Below the pieces are notes generated by a model, which did no database searches, was not told the origin of the DNA, and was given only the letters and a program-made list of their open reading frames with translations. From Streptomyces sp. APSN-46.1 (GTDB lineage: Bacteria; Actinomycetota; Actinomycetes; Streptomycetales; Streptomycetaceae), in NCBI RefSeq assembly GCF_022815725.1, contig NZ_JALGRF010000001.1, positions 1,395,715-1,459,714 on the forward strand: DNA of 64,000 nucleotides, given 5' to 3'. Of the stretch, positions 39,273-48,568 are shown one piece after another; positions within the stretch are counted from its first letter, which is position 1; each line of letters begins with the position of its first letter. The position numbers and the translations under genes are program-made.

Positions 39273-41276
39273 GTGCGGGCTGACCAGGCGCGGAAGTTCC
39301 GGGGGAAGAACAAGGCCCCGAAGTGGACCAAGCCCGACGACGGGATCGTTTCGATCATGGTGCTGCCGTTGGCCGTCACCGATCCCGCCGACCTCGCCCG
39401 GCTGGAGAAGCTGTACGGCGCGATGTGGTCGATCAAGCGCGCCGTGCAGCGCGATGCCCGCGCCAAGGTCGATGCCTACTGGGCCGCGAAGTGTGAGCGC
39501 GACCGCGACAGCGGAAAGGCAGTGCGGCAGCGCCTCGGCCTGTCCCGCGAAGGGTTGGAGCGGTGCGCGTACAAGCACCTTGAAGGCTCTGGGCACTTGA
39601 AGCATCACGCCTCCAAGGCCCTGGCCATGCACATGGCTGACGAGGTGTGGAACGGCGTGCAGCGGCACCTGTTCCCCGACGCCACCGGCACCCGGTTCGG
39701 ACGGCCGAAGACCGGCCGCTGGCACGACTTCATCCGGATTCCGGGCCGCGCCCGCTCCCACACGACCGAGAACAAGTGGGAGACCTTCCGCCTGGTCGGC
39801 ACCCTGACCGGCCATGCCATGGCCTACACCGACGGCGGTCAGCAGGCGTTGACGCAGCCGCACCGGATGCCGAAGCCGACCGTGCCGGCCGGCCGGGTGC
39901 CCACGGGCAAGCTCACCACTGCGGGCAAGCCCGGCATGCGCAAGGCCACGTGGTGGGACCACACCGGCCCGCTCGCCGTGGTGTTCGCCGGAGGACCCGA
40001 CGGCAACCGGGGTGACCTCGTTCTCCCCGTTCGCATTCCGCAGCGGCCCGGCCAGTGGGCGCGGGTGCGGCACTTCCTGTCCAACCCGCTGGCCTGGCAC
40101 AAGGTGGACCTGGTACGGCGCCGGAAGGCGTCCGCGCCGGGCGGCTGGGTGTACGAGGCGCACATGATGGTCCTCGGCCCCGGCTACACTGCCCCCGCCG
40201 TCCGGGCCATGCGCGACCGCGCCGCCCAGCTCGACCGGATCGGCGGGGTGGACGGCAACGTCTCCAACCTGTCGATCGTCTCCTTCCCCGCCGGCCTCAC
40301 CACCGGCGCGCCCGTGTCCACCGAGATCAGGCTCACCGACGCCGAGCAGCGGTTGTTGGAGAAGCAGGCGAAGAAGCGGCGGGGCCGGGCGCGGGCGCTG
40401 GAGCGCTCACGGCGGGCGACGAACGCCCATCAGTACGGGCTGTCGAAGAAGCAGAGCGCACGCGCCTCCAGGCGTGCCGAGAACGGGCTCAAGCCCAAGG
40501 CGGTGACGGTGCCCGGTGGTGCCCGCGACGCCCGGTCGGATGGGGTACCGAAGCAGGAATACCGGCGCGACACCCTGTCGAACCGGTACCGCGAGCAGCG
40601 GGCCCGCCAGGGCGAACACGCCGCCGGCATCGCCGAGCACCGCAGGCGCCGCGCCCGCTTGGTCGCCCGTGAGATTATCGCCGCCCACGGCCCCGTGCTC
40701 GTAGTCGAGGACTGCGACATCCGTACCTGGTACCGGCTGTGGGGCAAGCGGCTCTCCCAGACCACACCGGGGATGCTGATCTCCGCCCTCAAGGTGGAGT
40801 GCGAAGCCGCCGGGGGCAAGCTCGTACGGGCCTCCACCTGGTCAACGGCCCTGTCCCAGCACTGCCTGTGCGGCGAGCGGGTACGCAAGACGCTGCGGGA
40901 CCGGGAGCACAAGTGCCTCGCCTGCGGGCTCGTCGGCAAGCGGGACCTCGTGTCCGCCGCGCTGGCCGCGTTCGTCCGCTTCGAAGATGTGGACGACCCG
41001 AAGTCCGCGTACCTGGACACCACAGCGTCCGGGCACGCACAGATCACCTATGCACATGCGCTGGAAGAAGCGCTGCGGGAGTCAACCACACCGAGCCCGA
41101 AACCGCCCCGGCGGCCGGGACGCGTGGCAGTCCCACGGCAACACCGTGAGACCTCTGCTCCCCGAACCGCCGGACAGCGGAACCGAGCGACCCCGGATGA
41201 GACACGCCCCGCGCGTGACCACGCCGGAAAGCCCGGACACCGCCCCGGCCGCAGTCCACAGCTCACCCTCTGGTGA
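39273..41276 (+). CDS. TnpB-like RNA-guided nuclease homologue
   Basis: A 667-residue TnpB-family protein, longer than the usual ~400. The RuvC-like triad is present: D327 in GGVDGN, E479 in LVVEDCD and D558 in VGKRDLVSAALAAF. A zinc-ribbon region precedes the last Asp, with HCLCG (C531, C533) and CLACG; the first pair has one residue between cysteines instead of two. The N-terminal half (about 1-310) is extended and basic. The GTG start follows AGGGGGTG. The stop codon lies within the right-end repeat, and the last ~60 residues overlap the probable reRNA. No TnpA partner is present. Confidence 0.85.
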   Translation: MRADQARKFRGKNKAPKWTKPDDGIVSIMVLPLAVTDPADLARLEKLYGAMWSIKRAVQRDARAKVDAYWAAKCERDRDSGKAVRQRLGLSREGLERCAYKHLEGSGHLKHHASKALAMHMADEVWNGVQRHLFPDATGTRFGRPKTGRWHDFIRIPGRARSHTTENKWETFRLVGTLTGHAMAYTDGGQQALTQPHRMPKPTVPAGRVPTGKLTTAGKPGMRKATWWDHTGPLAVVFAGGPDGNRGDLVLPVRIPQRPGQWARVRHFLSNPLAWHKVDLVRRRKASAPGGWVYEAHMMVLGPGYTAPAVRAMRDRAAQLDRIGGVDGNVSNLSIVSFPAGLTTGAPVSTEIRLTDAEQRLLEKQAKKRRGRARALERSRRATNAHQYGLSKKQSARASRRAENGLKPKAVTVPGGARDARSDGVPKQEYRRDTLSNRYREQRARQGEHAAGIAEHRRRRARLVAREIIAAHGPVLVVEDCDIRTWYRLWGKRLSQTTPGMLISALKVECEAAGGKLVRASTWSTALSQHCLCGERVRKTLRDREHKCLACGLVGKRDLVSAALAAFVRFEDVDDPKSAYLDTTASGHAQITYAHALEEALRESTTPSPKPPRRPGRVAVPRQHRETSAPRTAGQRNRATPDETRPARDHAGKPGHRPGRSPQLTLW

Positions 41277-41295
41277 ATTGCGGATCAAGTCTTAG
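41110..41295 (+). ncRNA. Putative reRNA/omega RNA scaffold at the element's right end
   Basis: In TnpB systems the guide RNA derives from the 3' end of tnpB plus the right end, with the guide read from the flanking DNA. Here that stretch is the part conserved in the relic at 2990-3197, including ACCCCGGATGAGACAC and the 21-bp tail. That fits selection on the RNA or DNA end. The guide would begin at 41296 and match the corA 3' end. No RNA was observed. Confidence 0.45.
41275..41295 (+). repeat. 21-bp tail at the right end of the TnpB element
   Basis: Begins GAATTGCGG and ends AAGTCTTAG, one base different from the copies at 3177-3197 and 38898-38918 (inverted). The tnpB stop codon overlaps its first two bases and the corA stop (TAA) lies in its last bases on the other strand. 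Confidence 0.9.
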
Positions 41296-42380
41296 AGCCA
41301 GCCGTTGCGCCGGAAGCCCCGGTGGATGATGAAGCAGGCGACGGCCATGACGCCGACGACGGCCGGGTACCCGTAAGTCCAGTGCAGTTCGGGCATGTTG
41401 TCGAAGTTCATGCCGTAGACCCCGCAGACCATGGTCGGCACGGCGACGATCGCCGCCCACGCCGTGATCTTGCGCATGTCCTCGTTCTGCGCGACGGTCA
41501 CTTGCGCGAGGTGCGCCTGCAGGATGGAGTCGAGGAGCGCATCGTAGGAGTTGATCTGCTCGGTGGCGCGCGTGAGATGGTCCGAGACGTCGCGGAAGTA
41601 CGTACGGATCTCCGGCGGGATGACCGGTATCGGCTGCGTGGCGAGCTGCTGGAGCGGACGGCTCAGCGGGGCCACCGCCCGGCGGAGTTCGAGGAGTTCC
41701 CGCTTGAGCTGGTAGATCCGGCCGGCGTCGCCGCGTCCCCCGTGCTCGCTGAACACGGCGGTCTCGACGGCGTCTATGTCGTTCTGCACGGCGTCCGTGA
41801 CGGCCACGTAGTCGTCCACGACGTGGTCGGCCATCGCGTGCAGTACGGCGGCCGGCCCCTTGGCCAGCTGCTCCGGCGAGGCTTCGAGTTCCTCCCGGAC
41901 CGGGCCGAGCGTGCCCCGGCCGCCGTGCCGGATCGTGATGACGAAGTCCTCGCCGGTGAAGGCCATCAGCTCGCCGGTCTCGACGACTTCGCTGGTCGCC
42001 GTCAGCTCCTCGTGTTCGACGTAGCGGACGGTCTTGAAGACGGCGAACAGGGTGTCGTCGTAGCGCTCCACCTTGGGACGCTGGTGCGCGTTGACCGCGT
42101 CCTCGACGGCGAGGGGGTGCAGGCCGAACAGCGCGGCAAGCCCGGCGAGCTCCTGCTGCGAAGGCTCGTGGAGGCCGATCCAGACGAACCCGTCGCCCGT
42201 CTTGCGCACCCGCCGCAGCGCTTCCTCGACCTCGGCACAGCCGTCCTGCCGTACGCCGCCCTGGTAGACCACGCAGTTGACCACCGCGCTGCCGAGCGGG
42301 GAGCGGGCCGGGTGGCTGAGGTCGACGGCCCGCCGGTAGCCGCGGCTCACGGCCCGGCGGAGGTTATTGAACATGGACAA
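41292..42380 (-). CDS. corA: CorA-family Mg2+/Co2+ transporter
   Basis: A 362-residue CorA protein. The long soluble N-terminal domain is followed by two C-terminal helices, with the YGMNF signature (GMN) between them near the end. It forms a pentameric inner-membrane channel for divalent cations. The TTG at 42380 has AAGGGA at 8 nt; an ATG at 42374 is the alternative start. The stop codon is supplied within the right end of the TnpB element, so the natural C-terminus may have been changed. Confidence 0.93.
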   Translation of the reverse strand: MSMFNNLRRAVSRGYRRAVDLSHPARSPLGSAVVNCVVYQGGVRQDGCAEVEEALRRVRKTGDGFVWIGLHEPSQQELAGLAALFGLHPLAVEDAVNAHQRPKVERYDDTLFAVFKTVRYVEHEELTATSEVVETGELMAFTGEDFVITIRHGGRGTLGPVREELEASPEQLAKGPAAVLHAMADHVVDDYVAVTDAVQNDIDAVETAVFSEHGGRGDAGRIYQLKRELLELRRAVAPLSRPLQQLATQPIPVIPPEIRTYFRDVSDHLTRATEQINSYDALLDSILQAHLAQVTVAQNEDMRKITAWAAIVAVPTMVCGVYGMNFDNMPELHWTYGYPAVVGVMAVACFIIHRGFRRNGWL

Positions 42381-42536
42381 CGCGGTATTCCCTTCGGCGG
42401 ATCACCGGCCAGTCTGCCACCGCCGTCGATCCGCCCACGCCAACCGGGAGCGCCGTCCCTGAACCGCACGGACGGCCCGGGCGAAGAACGCCACTCCGGC
42501 GCTCGGACCAATCCACGAAGACCGCCCGGACAGGGC

Positions 42537-43124
42537 CTACGCGTGCGACGCGAGCGGAGCCGCCCCGAAGGACACGTCGAAGCGGTCGCACCAGATGGCG
42601 ACGCTGGTGTACTCGGACAGGTTCAGCCCGGCCGGGATCTCGTAGTTCTGGTCGCCCTTGTTGCCCTTGAGCTTGCCCAGGCTGACGTACTTGCCGTCGT
42701 CGAAGACGCGCCAGCCGTCCACCCCCTCCTTGACCGGGGCGTCGGTCAGCCACACCCGCAGGTCGGGGCCGTTGCTGGTGTCGAGGTTCTCCAGGCGCAG
42801 GGTGTACGAGCCGTCGCCGAGGCGGATCACCTTCGCGGTGCCGGTGGTGGTGTGCTCATGGCTGATCAACGCCCCCTCGGCCACGGTGCGGGGCTGCGCC
42901 GCCGAGGGCACGGCCGAGGGCGCGGCGGCTCCGGTCGCCGACGGGCCCGGCAGGGCCTCCCGTACGGTCGCGTTCTCCCACAGCTTCCACGGCTGGAACC
43001 AGTACAGCCCGGCCCCGAACGCGACCACGCCCACCCCGAGGAGCACCCATCGCCATCTGCCTCGCACCACTACGACCATCCCCTTCGACCCGATGCCGCC
43101 GGCAGCGCCGGCGCGTCCTTCCAT
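42537..43124 (-). CDS. DM13-domain membrane-anchored protein
   Basis: A 195-residue protein. One hydrophobic helix lies near residues 24-43 (WVLLGVGVVAFGAGLYWF), then a low-complexity Ala/Pro/Ser linker, then a DM13 domain (about residues 83-190; VIRLGDGSYTLRLENLDTSN, GPDLRVWLTDAP, AIWCDRFDVSFGAA). DM13 is an extracytoplasmic domain proposed to take part in redox reactions, with a conserved Cys seen here in WCDRF. An ATG at 43079 is an alternative start. Confidence 0.85.
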   Translation of the reverse strand: MEGRAGAAGGIGSKGMVVVVRGRWRWVLLGVGVVAFGAGLYWFQPWKLWENATVREALPGPSATGAAAPSAVPSAAQPRTVAEGALISHEHTTTGTAKVIRLGDGSYTLRLENLDTSNGPDLRVWLTDAPVKEGVDGWRVFDDGKYVSLGKLKGNKGDQNYEIPAGLNLSEYTSVAIWCDRFDVSFGAAPLASHA

Positions 43125-43193
43125 CCAACCGCCTGCGGCCGCCGCGCCACACCCCCGGCCCGATGACGAAACCCTTACGTCGCTGCCGGCGGT

Positions 43194-43586
43194 TCAGGGC
43201 CGGTCGACGAAAACGCTGGTCGACTTCACCCGCGCCGTGGCCCGCGCACCCACTTCGAGCCCGAGCTCCTCCACCGCCTCGCGCGTCAGCAACGACACGA
43301 TGCGGTGCGGGCCGGCCTGGATCTCGACCTGGGCGGCGACCGTGCCGAGCTTGACGGCGGTGACGATGCCGGGAAAGGCATTGCGCGCCGAGGTGTACGG
43401 GGCCTCCTCGCCGTCCGCGCCCTCCTGCGCGGCCTGCACGCAGAACGCCGCCAGGTCGGGCCCGTCGACCATCCGCCGGGTGCCTTCCCTGCGGGTGGGG
43501 AAGCGCTCCGCGTCGGCCCAGCGCCGGGCCGTGTCGACGCTCACACCAAGCAGCCGCGCCGCCTGACCGATCGTGTAGGACTCCAT
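43194..43586 (-). CDS. HTH plus TOBE/Mop-domain protein
   Basis: A 130-residue protein. Residues 1-50 form a MerR/excisionase-type helix-turn-helix (YTIGQAARLLGVSVDTARRW). Residues ~66-128 form a Mop/TOBE oxyanion-binding domain (FPGIVTAVKLGTVAAQVEI, ARATARVKSTSVFVD). Such small proteins bind molybdate or tungstate and are often regulators of molybdate uptake. No mod genes are nearby. Confidence 0.88.
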   Translation of the reverse strand: MESYTIGQAARLLGVSVDTARRWADAERFPTRREGTRRMVDGPDLAAFCVQAAQEGADGEEAPYTSARNAFPGIVTAVKLGTVAAQVEIQAGPHRIVSLLTREAVEELGLEVGARATARVKSTSVFVDRP

Positions 43587-43595
43587 GGCGGCAGC

Positions 43596-44495
43596 CTAGA
43601 CGTCGCGGGCGGCCGACTTGAGGGCTTCGACGGCGGCCCGGATCGAGGGCCGGCGGTCGGCGTCCGCGCGCCAGACGGCGTACACGTGGCGGCGGACCGC
43701 GTCGCACACCGGCAGCAACCGGACCCCGGCGGGCACCGGGCCGCGTCCGAGCCGGGGCGTCACGCACACCCCGAGCCCGGCCTCCACGAAGGCCAGTTGG
43801 GTGTGGTGCTCCTCGGCGATGTGCGCGATGCGCGGCTCGATTCCGGTACCGCGCAGGGTGTAGACCAGCCACTCATGGCAGAACTGGCCCTCCTTCCACG
43901 AGATCCAGTCGTCCTCGGCGAACTCGGCGAGGGAGATCCGGTCGCGGCCGGCCAGCCGGTGCCCGGCCGGTACCGCGATCTCGCAGGAGTCGTCGAGCAG
44001 ATGCGTGCGCGTGAGCTCGGTCGGCACCGGCATCCGCTTGTTGTGCCAGTCGATGGCGAGGGCGAGGTCGAGGTCCCCGCGCACGACCGCCGCCATGCTC
44101 TCCTCAGGCTCCTGCTCGCGTACCAGGGGCCGCAGTTCCGGGTGCCCGGCGCGCAGCGCGGTCAGCGCCTGGGGCAGCAGTCCGCGCATGGCGGTCGGGA
44201 ACGCCCCGATCCGCAGCTCGCCGACCGCGCAGCCCCGCTGGGCCTCCACATCGGCCTGGGCCAGCTCCACCTGGGAGATGATCCGGGCCGCGTGATCGGC
44301 GAGGAGCCGCCCGGCGTCCGTGAGCCGGACCCCGCGCCCGTTCTTAGCGAGCAGCGGCTGGCCGACCTCGCGCTCCAGTTTGGCCATCTGCTGGGACACG
44401 GCGGAGGTGGTGACGTGGAGTCCGTCGGCCGCGCCGCTGACCGAGCCGTGGCGTGCGAGGGCGTCGAGGGTGCGCAGCCTCTCCAAGTTCAACAT
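43596..44495 (-). CDS. LysR-family transcriptional regulator
   Basis: A 299-residue LysR protein. The N-terminal winged helix (LERLRTLDALARHGSVSGAA, VTTSAVSQQMAKLEREVG) is followed by the effector domain from about residue 90. It is divergent from an EamA transporter with a 74-bp gap, the typical layout of a LysR regulator and its target. Confidence 0.93.
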   Translation of the reverse strand: MLNLERLRTLDALARHGSVSGAADGLHVTTSAVSQQMAKLEREVGQPLLAKNGRGVRLTDAGRLLADHAARIISQVELAQADVEAQRGCAVGELRIGAFPTAMRGLLPQALTALRAGHPELRPLVREQEPEESMAAVVRGDLDLALAIDWHNKRMPVPTELTRTHLLDDSCEIAVPAGHRLAGRDRISLAEFAEDDWISWKEGQFCHEWLVYTLRGTGIEPRIAHIAEEHHTQLAFVEAGLGVCVTPRLGRGPVPAGVRLLPVCDAVRRHVYAVWRADADRRPSIRAAVEALKSAARDV

Positions 44496-44569
44496 GTAAG
44501 CGATGCTACGCCGTCTTCGCCAAAAAATCTCGCTTGTCCTACGAGGTTGAGCGGAGCAGAGTGCTCCTC

Positions 44570-45502
44570 ATGAGCGCACCCACCACGTCCCGCCCCGCCC
44601 TCTCCCCCGTCGCGGCCCCCGCCCGCGGCGCCCGCCTCGACTGGCGCGTGCGCTTCGCGGTCCTCTCCGTCGTCTGGGGCTTCAGCTTCCTCCTGATCAA
44701 GGTCGGCACGGAGGCGTACGCGCCCTTCCAGGTCGCCCTCGGACGGGTCCTGTTCGGCGCGCTCGCCCTGCTCACCGTGCTGCTGGTGCGCCGGGAGCGG
44801 CTGCCCCGGGGCCGCCGCACCTGGGGCCACCTCGCCGTGGCGGCGCTCCTGCTCAACACCGCGCCGTTCTCCCTCTTCGCGTACGCCGAGCTGAGCATCC
44901 CCTCCGGCCTCGCCGGCATCTGCAACGCCACCTCCCCGCTGTGGGGCATGGCGCTGTCGCTGGTCGCCCTGTCCGAGGACCGCCCGACGCGCCGCCGCTT
45001 CGCGGGCCTGGGCCTGGGCTTCCTCGGCGTGCTCACCGTGCTCGGCGCCTGGCAGGGCTTCTCCGGCATCGACGCCAAGGGCGCCGCGCTCGCCCTGCTG
45101 GCCTCGCTCTGCTACCCGATCGGCTGGATCTACGTCCGCCGCACGCTGGCCTCGACCCCGGGCTCGCCGGTGGCCCTGACCGGCGCGCAGCTCCTGGTGT
45201 CCACGCTGCAACTGCTGCTGGTCAGCGCCCTGTTCACATCAGCGCCCACGTCGTTCCCGCTGTGGCCGACCCTGTCGGTGATCGCCCTGGGCGCCCTGGG
45301 TACGGGGATGGCCCTGCAGATGCAGTACGGCCTGGTGACCGAGGTCGGACCGACCACGGCGCAGATGGTCGCGTACTTCATCCCGGTCATCGCCACCGCG
45401 GCGGGCGTGCTGCTGCTGGGCGAACAGCTCCACTGGAACACCCCGGTGGGCGCGGCGATCGTCCTGGCGGGAGCGGCCCTGACCCAGACCCGCCGACACT
45501 GA
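44570..45502 (+). CDS. EamA/DMT-family transporter (regulated by adjacent LysR)
   Basis: A 310-residue transporter of the drug/metabolite family with about ten helices in two EamA halves. VVWGFSFLLIKVGTEAYAPF and GWIYVRRTLAS belong to the halves, and PVIATAAGVLLLGEQLHWN is the typical second-half ending. Its export substrate is unknown. GGAG lies about 16 nt before the ATG. Confidence 0.92.
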   Translation: MSAPTTSRPALSPVAAPARGARLDWRVRFAVLSVVWGFSFLLIKVGTEAYAPFQVALGRVLFGALALLTVLLVRRERLPRGRRTWGHLAVAALLLNTAPFSLFAYAELSIPSGLAGICNATSPLWGMALSLVALSEDRPTRRRFAGLGLGFLGVLTVLGAWQGFSGIDAKGAALALLASLCYPIGWIYVRRTLASTPGSPVALTGAQLLVSTLQLLLVSALFTSAPTSFPLWPTLSVIALGALGTGMALQMQYGLVTEVGPTTAQMVAYFIPVIATAAGVLLLGEQLHWNTPVGAAIVLAGAALTQTRRH

Positions 45503-45568
45503 GCGGAGCCCCGGGCGGCGCGCGGGCCGCGCCCCGGACAGGGGCGCGGCGCGGGGCGGGCCCGCGGG

Positions 45569-46909
45569 TCAGGCGCCGCGGCCGCCCGTCGCCGGACGTA
45601 CCGCCGCGGCCAGCGCGTCGGCGAGTTCCGCCACCTCCGCCACCCGCAGCCCGGACACGGTGACCCGCACCCCCGGCCCCGACTCCACCCGGAACCTGCC
45701 CCCCGGCGCCACCACCCAGCCCGCGGTCAGCAGCCTGGCCACCACCGCCGTCTCGTCGGCGACCGGCACCCACACGTTCATACCGCTGCGCCCGTGCGCC
45801 CGTACGCCCCGCTCCCGCAGCGCCGCGACCAGGGCGTCCCGCCGCTCCCCGTAGGCGCGGGCCACCGCCACGTGGTCCACCGCGCCGGAGCTCCAGAGCT
45901 CCACCACCGCGTACTGCAGCAGCCGGCTCACCCACCCCGGGCCCAGCCGCTGCCGCCCCCGCACCCGGTCCAGCGTCACGGCGTCACCCGTCAGCACCGC
46001 CAGCCGCAGGTCCGGCCCGTACGCCTTGGCGGTGGACCGTACGAACGCCCAGCTCCTGGTGACCCCGCCGAGCGCGTGCGGCGGAAGGTCCACGATGCCG
46101 TGCCCGTGGTCGTCGTCGATGACCAGCACCTGCGGATACCGCGCCAGCACCGCCCGCAGCTCCCGCGCCCGGTCCGCGCTCACCGCCGCGCCGGTGGGGT
46201 TCTGCGCCCGCGTCGTCACGACCAGCGCCCGCGCCCCCTCGGCCAGCACCCGCTCCACCGCCGCGACGACCGGCCCGTCATCGTCCACCGCCATCGGCAG
46301 CACCCGCAGCCCGAGCGCCGGCACCAGGTCCAGGACGCTGTACCAGCCCGGGTCCTCGACCGCCACCGCGTCCCCCGGCCGCAGGTGCGCGGACAGCACC
46401 CGCTCGATGCCGTCCAGCGCGCCCGAGGTGACCGCCACCGGCCCGGCCGGCACCCCGTCCGCGTCGAAACCGGCCCGGGCCAGCCGCTCCAGCTCCGGAA
46501 CCACCGGCTCCTGGCCGTACAGCGTCGGCGCCCGCGCGTACCGCCGCGCGGCCGCCGCCAGCGGCGCCTCCAGCGAGGGCAGCAGCGCGATGTCCGGATT
46601 CCCCGTCTGGAGGTCCCGTACGCCCGCCGGCACCTCCATCCGCAGCGCGTCGCGCGGCGCCGTGGCGGGCCGCGCCCGTACCCGGCTGCCGCGGCGCCCG
46701 TCCGTCTCGATGACCCCGCGCTCGCGCAGCGTCCGGTACGCGGCCGCCACGGTGTTCGGGTTCACCCCCAGCACACCCGCGAGTTCCCGCATCGGCGGCA
46801 ACAGCGCTCCCGGCGCGAGCGCGCCCGAGCCCACGCCCGCTTCGACGCTGGCCGCGATATCCGATGCGCGCCGCCCTGTGATTCGATACTCTCCTAGCAC
46901 AAACCACAT
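45569..46909 (-). CDS. MocR-type GntR regulator with aminotransferase domain
   Basis: A 446-residue MocR protein. The N-terminal GntR winged helix (ASVEAGVGSGALAPGALLPP, NPNTVAAAYRTLRERGVIET) is fused to a class I aminotransferase fold. PLP-domain marks are VTSGALDGIERVLSA, EDPGWYSVLDLVPALG, TTRAQNPTGAAVS and the lysine in SFVRSTAKAYGPDLR-type context (STAKAYGPDLR). Such regulators bind PLP. It is divergent from a PNPOx-fold gene 28 bp away, which is probably its target. Confidence 0.93.
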   Translation of the reverse strand: MWFVLGEYRITGRRASDIAASVEAGVGSGALAPGALLPPMRELAGVLGVNPNTVAAAYRTLRERGVIETDGRRGSRVRARPATAPRDALRMEVPAGVRDLQTGNPDIALLPSLEAPLAAAARRYARAPTLYGQEPVVPELERLARAGFDADGVPAGPVAVTSGALDGIERVLSAHLRPGDAVAVEDPGWYSVLDLVPALGLRVLPMAVDDDGPVVAAVERVLAEGARALVVTTRAQNPTGAAVSADRARELRAVLARYPQVLVIDDDHGHGIVDLPPHALGGVTRSWAFVRSTAKAYGPDLRLAVLTGDAVTLDRVRGRQRLGPGWVSRLLQYAVVELWSSGAVDHVAVARAYGERRDALVAALRERGVRAHGRSGMNVWVPVADETAVVARLLTAGWVVAPGGRFRVESGPGVRVTVSGLRVAEVAELADALAAAVRPATGGRGA

Positions 46910-46937
46910 TATGCACTAATACAACGGAGCGCGCACC

Positions 46938-47627
46938 ATGACCGCCACCACCACGACGGAGTCGACAGAAACCACCGGCACCTACGAGCCGACCGACCGC
47001 ACCGTCCCGAGCCGCGCCCGCCAGCGGGCGCACTACGACCGCGAGACGGTGCACGCGATACTCGACCAGGCCTACGTATGCCACCTCGGCTTCGTCCGCG
47101 ACGGCGCGCCGGTGGTGCTGCCGACGCTCTTCGGCCGGGTCGGAGAGACGCTCTACCTCCACGGCTCCACCGGCTCCCGCCCCCTCCTCGCCGCCGGGAA
47201 GGCCGACCCGGGCCTGCCCGTGTGCGTGACGGTGACGCACGTCGACGGCCTGGTGCTGGCCCGCTCCGCCTTCCACCACTCGCTCAACTACCGCTCGGTG
47301 GTCGTACACGGCACCGCCTACCAGGTCACCGACGAGGCCGAGTGCCGGACGGCCCTGGACGCCCTGGTCGACCAGGTCGTCCGGGGCCGCTCGGCCGACT
47401 CCCGGCCCTCCAACGCCAAGGAGCTCGCGGCCACCGCGGTGATCCGGCTGGACCTCGCCGAGGTGTCCGCGAAGATCCGTACCGGCGGGCCGAACGACGA
47501 CGCCGAGGACCTGGACCTGCCCCACTGGGCGGGCGTGGTCCCGGTCGGGCCGACGTACGGGGCCCCCGTCCCGTCCGCCGACCTGGCCCCCGGCATCGCC
47601 GCCCCGGACTACCTCGCGGCGCTCTGA
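46938..47627 (+). CDS. PNPOx-fold flavin-binding family protein
   Basis: A 229-residue protein of the pyridoxamine 5'-phosphate oxidase-like split-barrel family (FMN-binding). Marks are [40 protein letters not shown] and [21 protein letters not shown] ([15 protein letters not shown]). It may act on vitamin B6 compounds or another flavin/F420 substrate. The divergent MocR gene suggests B6 control. The 3' end overlaps the convergent EamA gene by 19 nt. Confidence 0.9.
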   Translation: MTATTTTESTETTGTYEPTDRTVPSRARQRAHYDRETVHAILDQAYVCHLGFVRDGAPVVLPTLFGRVGETLYLHGSTGSRPLLAAGKADPGLPVCVTVTHVDGLVLARSAFHHSLNYRSVVVHGTAYQVTDEAECRTALDALVDQVVRGRSADSRPSNAKELAATAVIRLDLAEVSAKIRTGGPNDDAEDLDLPHWAGVVPVGPTYGAPVPSADLAPGIAAPDYLAAL

Positions 47628-48568
47628 GCCGCCCGGACGGGCCGCGCCCGCGGCCCGTCCACGGGGCGCCGCGCCTCGTCCGCGATCAGCGCGCCCACCG
47701 AGGTCAGCAGCAGTACGGTGCCCAGCACCACGGCCCCGGTCAGCCGCTCCCCCAGCAGCAGGACGGCGATCACCGCCGCGCTGACCGGCTCGATCAGCAT
47801 GATCACGGACACGGTCGCGGACCGCACCGCGGCGGCGCCCGTGAAGTACAGCGCGTACGCCAGGGCCGTCGGCACGGTGGCGACGTAGACCAGCAGCCAG
47901 AGCACCCGCCCGAGTTCGGCGGTGTGCGGGAGTAGCCCCTCCACCGCCGCGAGCGGCAGCAGGCACACCGCGCCCACCGCGACCGACCAGGTGGTGGTGA
48001 TCAGCGGGTCCCCGCCCGCCCCGCGCCGCCCGAGCCGGCGGGCCCGCAGGGTCATCCCCGCGTACCCGGCGGCCGACAGCAGCGCCCAGCCGACGCCCAG
48101 CGGCCGCACCTCACCGCCCCCGCTGCCCAGCACCAGCACGGCCAGCCCGGCGAGCGCGCCGACGACGGCGGCGATCCCGCCCCGGCCGAGCCGCTCGCCC
48201 ATCCAGTACCGCGCCCCGAGCGCGATCAGCACCGGCCCGGCGCCGAGGGTCACGACGGTTCCGACCGCGAGGCCGGTCTCCCGTACGGCGGCGAAGTACG
48301 CCGCCTGGAACAGCGTGAACATCAGCCCCGTCCCGATCAGCGAAGCCGCCGACGGCCGCGGCCGCCTCGGCCCCCGCGGCCGGCGTACGGCGAGCACCCC
48401 GAGCAGCACCACCAGCCCGCCGGCGCAGCGCCAGAAGGAGAGGGAGATCGGCCCGAGGTCACTGGCCAGGAAGAGCAGGGAAGCCGCCGCCCCGGCGGTG
48501 CCCCACGCGGCTCCGGCGATGACGAGGTACAGCAGACTGCGCCCAGAAGCGGGCGAAGGATTCGACAC
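47609..48568 (-). CDS. EamA/DMT-family transporter
   Basis: A 319-residue EamA protein with ten helices in two halves. [20 protein letters not shown] is in half one, and [20 protein letters not shown] is the standard second-half signature. GTG start at 48568. Substrate unknown. It is convergent with the PNPOx-like gene and head-to-tail with the next EamA gene. Confidence 0.9.
   Translation of the reverse strand: MSNPSPASGRSLLYLVIAGAAWGTAGAAASLLFLASDLGPISLSFWRCAGGLVVLLGVLAVRRPRGPRRPRPSAASLIGTGLMFTLFQAAYFAAVRETGLAVGTVVTLGAGPVLIALGARYWMGERLGRGGIAAVVGALAGLAVLVLGSGGGEVRPLGVGWALLSAAGYAGMTLRARRLGRRGAGGDPLITTTWSVAVGAVCLLPLAAVEGLLPHTAELGRVLWLLVYVATVPTALAYALYFTGAAAVRSATVSVIMLIEPVSAAVIAVLLLGERLTGAVVLGTVLLLTSVGALIADEARRPVDGPRARPVRAAQSAAR

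Larger units (their letters stand above)
38898..41295 (+). mobile_element. TnpB-type insertion element with inverted 21-bp ends
   Basis: The unit carries one large tnpB-like gene. Its right end is the 21-bp tail also found at 3177-3197. At the left, 38898-38918 is the same 21 bp in inverted orientation, a perfect copy of the relic's tail and one mismatch from the right end. No obvious target duplication is seen. Known IS605/IS607-type elements usually lack terminal inverted repeats, so the left boundary is uncertain. No TnpA transposase is present, so movement would need one in trans. Confidence 0.65.

Noticed and set aside
38898..40163. Minus-strand frame of about 420 codons across the TnpB gene
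   Set aside because: Mostly antisense of tnpB. Only its last part (38919-39217) is noted separately as an unresolved stretch.
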